DNA of 16,064 bases, taken from an uncultured Bacteroidota bacterium. Its GTDB lineage: Bacteria > Bacteroidota > Bacteroidia > Bacteroidales > VadinHA17. The notes under the pieces are model-generated. The model was not told the origin of the DNA. It did no database searches and saw only the letters and a list, made by a program, of their open reading frames with translations. Below, piece after piece: positions 14,318-16,064 of the stretch. Positions within the stretch are counted from its first letter, which is position 1; each line of letters opens with the position of its first letter. The stretch lies in NCBI GenBank assembly GCA_903865465.1, contig CAIPJU010000636.1:1-16064 (forward strand), in the 5' to 3' direction. The translations under genes and the position numbers were made by a program.

Positions 14318-14980
14318 ATGGAACTCTCTCTTCCCTCCGCTTTCATAATTCTTGCACTAAATCCGAACAAGGGACGCATAGTAATAGACCATCTGCATTT
14401 CAGATACACGCTGACAGGTGCTGTTTTGCTCGATCTTTATGCCTCAGGAGAAATAACTCTCGACCAGAAAAAGATTATTCCTTCATTCAAAAGGAATGGA
14501 TCCGAACTTCACGATATGATAGCAGAAAAAATGGAGAGTGCCGGAAGAAACTGGAGTATATCCCGATGGCTCCAGGTTTTGACCCGAAAGAGAAAAGAGA
14601 TATTTAATGAATATACCGGATCGCTAATAAGAAGCGGCATATTAACACATGAAAGGAAATATTTCCTTAATATAATTCCTTACAACAGGTACTATATGCG
14701 CGATACCAGGTTAAGAATGGAAATAATATCAGGAATTAAAGATGTTCTTCTACACGGCAAACAGGCCGACAAGAAGCAGATTATGCTGATAGGGCTTGTC
14801 AGGGCTTCGCGGGCCTATGGTCTTATTGCCGGTGACTGGCAGGAGAGAATGCTTATCAGAAAGAGATGCCGGGAGATTTCGGGCAATGACGAATTTTCAA
14901 CCGAAACAGATCAGATAATAAGGCAGGTGCGATTAGCAATAGCAGCAGCGGTTGCTGCATCCGCTGCTGCTCATGTTTAA
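14318..14980 (+). CDS. GOLPH3/Vps74 (GPP34) family protein
   Basis: 220 residues, no signal peptide. The N-terminus (ELSLPSAFIILALNPNKGRI) followed by LHFRYTLTGAVLLDLYASGEITLD is the characteristic opening of the GPP34 domain. The helical middle (GIKDVLLHGKQADKKQIMLIGLVRASRAYGLI, about 139-170) and the Ala-rich final helix (RLAIAAAVAASAAA) also fit. In eukaryotes this family binds phosphatidylinositol-4-phosphate and Golgi enzymes; bacterial members are mostly uncharacterised and may associate with membranes through their basic face. The length matches the single-domain family. The start follows a well-formed promoter; the frame is uninterrupted. It is divergent from the cytochrome operon and convergent with the acyl-CoA dehydrogenase. 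No functional link to either is evident beyond the shared regulatory interval. Confidence 0.85.
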   Translation: MELSLPSAFIILALNPNKGRIVIDHLHFRYTLTGAVLLDLYASGEITLDQKKIIPSFKRNGSELHDMIAEKMESAGRNWSISRWLQVLTRKRKEIFNEYTGSLIRSGILTHERKYFLNIIPYNRYYMRDTRLRMEIISGIKDVLLHGKQADKKQIMLIGLVRASRAYGLIAGDWQERMLIRKRCREISGNDEFSTETDQIIRQVRLAIAAAVAASAAAHV

Positions 14981-14988
14981 TTTAATAT

Positions 14989-15007
14989 TATCCGGTTTTA
15001 CCGGATA
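14989..15007. terminator. probable bidirectional terminator between convergent genes
   Basis: ATCCGGT at 14990-14996 and ACCGGAT at 15000-15006 form a 7-bp stem (one extra T-A pair outside) with a 3-nt TTT loop. It sits in the 38-bp gap between two convergent stop codons, with AT-rich flanks on both sides. The T tail on the plus strand is interrupted, so efficiency is uncertain. Confidence 0.5.
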
Positions 15008-15018
15008 TTTCTCTTCTA

Positions 15019-16064
15019 TCAGAATTTGTAAGTGTTATCAGAGATAAGCTTATCAGCAATCCTTCTTCTTGCGTTCTTGATATTTACGTTCTTCACTTTT
15101 GTCAGAACCTCAACTGCTTTAAGGAGTTTTTCAGCATCATCGGCATTTGCAAAGGAGTTTATACAGTCAGAAGCAAATTTTCTAACCTTTCCTGCAGTAT
15201 CATACACATTTACATCGAGAATATCTCTGTAAAGCTGTGCTTCACCACTGAGGATTTCCCTCTTCTCAACCCTGAGAGCAAGTGATTCAGAAATATAGGT
15301 GTCCATCATAACATCGGCAATGTTATTGAGTACTTCCTGCTCGGTGATAAGAGTTTTTGCAAATTGCTTTGAAGCACCGTGGATGCATAGCAGTGCAACC
15401 TTCTTGAAGTTTTTTATATACCTTGATTTCTCAGAAAAATAGCTCTCCCCCATGGCTGGAATGTCACTAATATCAGCAATACCATCCCACAATTTTGCTG
15501 CTTCTCCATAGAGGTCGAATTCACCCTTCATGGCGCGCTTCATAGCTGTATCGACAACAAGCATCCTGTTTATCTCATTGGTTCCTTCGAAGATCCTGTT
15601 GATCCTGGAGTCGCGATATGCCCGTTCAACCATCATCTCAGCAGAATAACCCATTCCTCCATGTATCTGAACAGCTTCATCAACGATGTAGTCAAGCATT
15701 TCCGATCCGACAACTTTTAGCATGGCTGCCTCAACTGCGTAGTGACTTATCGATTCAATCGCAGTACGACCATAATCACCGCACTCAGCCGTGAGGTCCT
15801 TCATCAGGTTATCAATATCGTAGCTTACCCTGTAAACAGCCGATTCACAGCCGAAGAGCCTTATTACCTGCTCGGCTAATTTCTGCTTAATGGCGCCAAA
15901 GGTTGAAATAAGGACTCCAAACTGCTTCCTTTCATTGGCATATTTTACCGAGTCAGTTATTCCTTTTTTTGCTGCGCCTAATACGTTAGCGCCAAGTTTA
16001 AGGCGACCCATGTGAAGAATACTTAAAGCAATTCTGAAACCTTCGCCCCTCTTGCCCAGAAGAT
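15019..16064 (-). CDS. acyl-CoA dehydrogenase with C-terminal extension (VLCAD/ACAD9-like), N-terminus beyond window edge
   Basis: The frame is open to the right edge (LGKRGEGFRIALSILHMGR...), so the Met at 16011 is internal and the true start lies outside; 348 codons are present. FAD-linked beta-oxidation enzyme: the C-terminal helical bundle shows GANVLGAAKK, YANERKQFG, VQIHGGMGY (encoded near 15650-15675; FAD-binding loop) and RIFEGTNEINR (near 15577-15609), whose Glu is at the catalytic-base position of medium/short/very-long-chain acyl-CoA dehydrogenases. About 150 further residues follow to the stop. This is the extra alpha-helical domain seen in VLCAD/ACAD9-like and roughly 600-residue Bacteroidota enzymes. 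Acyl-chain preference cannot be read here. Electrons would normally pass to electron-transfer flavoprotein; no etf gene is visible in the window. Confidence 0.92.
   Translation of the reverse strand, partial: LLGKRGEGFRIALSILHMGRLKLGANVLGAAKKGITDSVKYANERKQFGVLISTFGAIKQKLAEQVIRLFGCESAVYRVSYDIDNLMKDLTAECGDYGRTAIESISHYAVEAAMLKVVGSEMLDYIVDEAVQIHGGMGYSAEMMVERAYRDSRINRIFEGTNEINRMLVVDTAMKRAMKGEFDLYGEAAKLWDGIADISDIPAMGESYFSEKSRYIKNFKKVALLCIHGASKQFAKTLITEQEVLNNIADVMMDTYISESLALRVEKREILSGEAQLYRDILDVNVYDTAGKVRKFASDCINSFANADDAEKLLKAVEVLTKVKNVNIKNARRRIADKLISDNTYKF

Noticed and set aside
1..16064. Mobile elements, CRISPR arrays, tRNA or rRNA genes
   Set aside because: No transposase, integrase, regularly spaced repeats, terminal inverted repeats or RNA-gene signatures were found on either strand by reading.

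Overview
The window looks like a chromosomal segment of a Bacteroidota (Bacteroidetes) bacterium, with moderate-to-low GC by eye. The signs are: -7 promoter elements of the Bacteroidota type TAnnTTTG upstream of several genes, weak or absent Shine-Dalgarno sequences, many lipoprotein and '...SQ/FAQ' type signal peptides, a fused ResB-CcsA (system II) cytochrome c maturation protein, a YncE-propeller/phosphoesterase fusion, and a DUF5777-like outer-membrane barrel next to multiheme cytochromes. I cannot name a genus from this sequence.

Layout. Positions 1-2616 (minus strand) hold a carbohydrate-active group: an N-terminal fragment of a GH32 fructan hydrolase lipoprotein cut by the window edge, a GH130-family lipoprotein, and a BD-FAE-like alpha/beta-hydrolase. 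Positions 2685-5399 (minus) encode a secreted YncE beta-propeller/alkaline-phosphatase-superfamily phosphoesterase fusion. Positions 5518-9333 (minus) hold a Crp/Fnr-family regulator followed 36 bp later by CcsBA. A perfect FNR-type box (TTGAT-N4-ATCAA) lies just upstream of the regulator. A divergent hexaheme c-type cytochrome lipoprotein (9546-10883, plus) ends at a strong terminator.

Positions 11220-14140 (minus) form a tight four-gene operon: a monoheme cytochrome lipoprotein, a DUF5777-like outer-membrane beta-barrel, a heptaheme cytochrome with a C-terminal membrane anchor, and a four-histidine diheme cytochrome b. It ends at a perfect 14-bp-stem terminator. A divergent plus-strand gene (14318-14980) encodes a GOLPH3/Vps74 (GPP34) homologue. 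It converges, across a small dyad, on an acyl-CoA dehydrogenase (15019-16064, minus) whose N-terminus lies outside the window.

How it fits together. The central 9 kb reads as a cytochrome c module. An FNR-like regulator carrying three of the four FNR cluster cysteines probably controls its own operon with the c-heme attachment machinery (CcsBA). The neighbouring genes supply clients of that machinery: 6 + 7 + 1 heme-binding motifs. The four-gene operon could pass electrons from membrane quinol (cytochrome b), through a periplasmic heptaheme wire, to the outer membrane (beta-barrel plus monoheme lipoprotein). This is an inferred trans-envelope electron conduit, or a reductase/oxidase whose terminal partner is not evident here. 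A near-perfect second FNR-like box lies in the promoter region of that operon, so one regulator may tie the whole module together.
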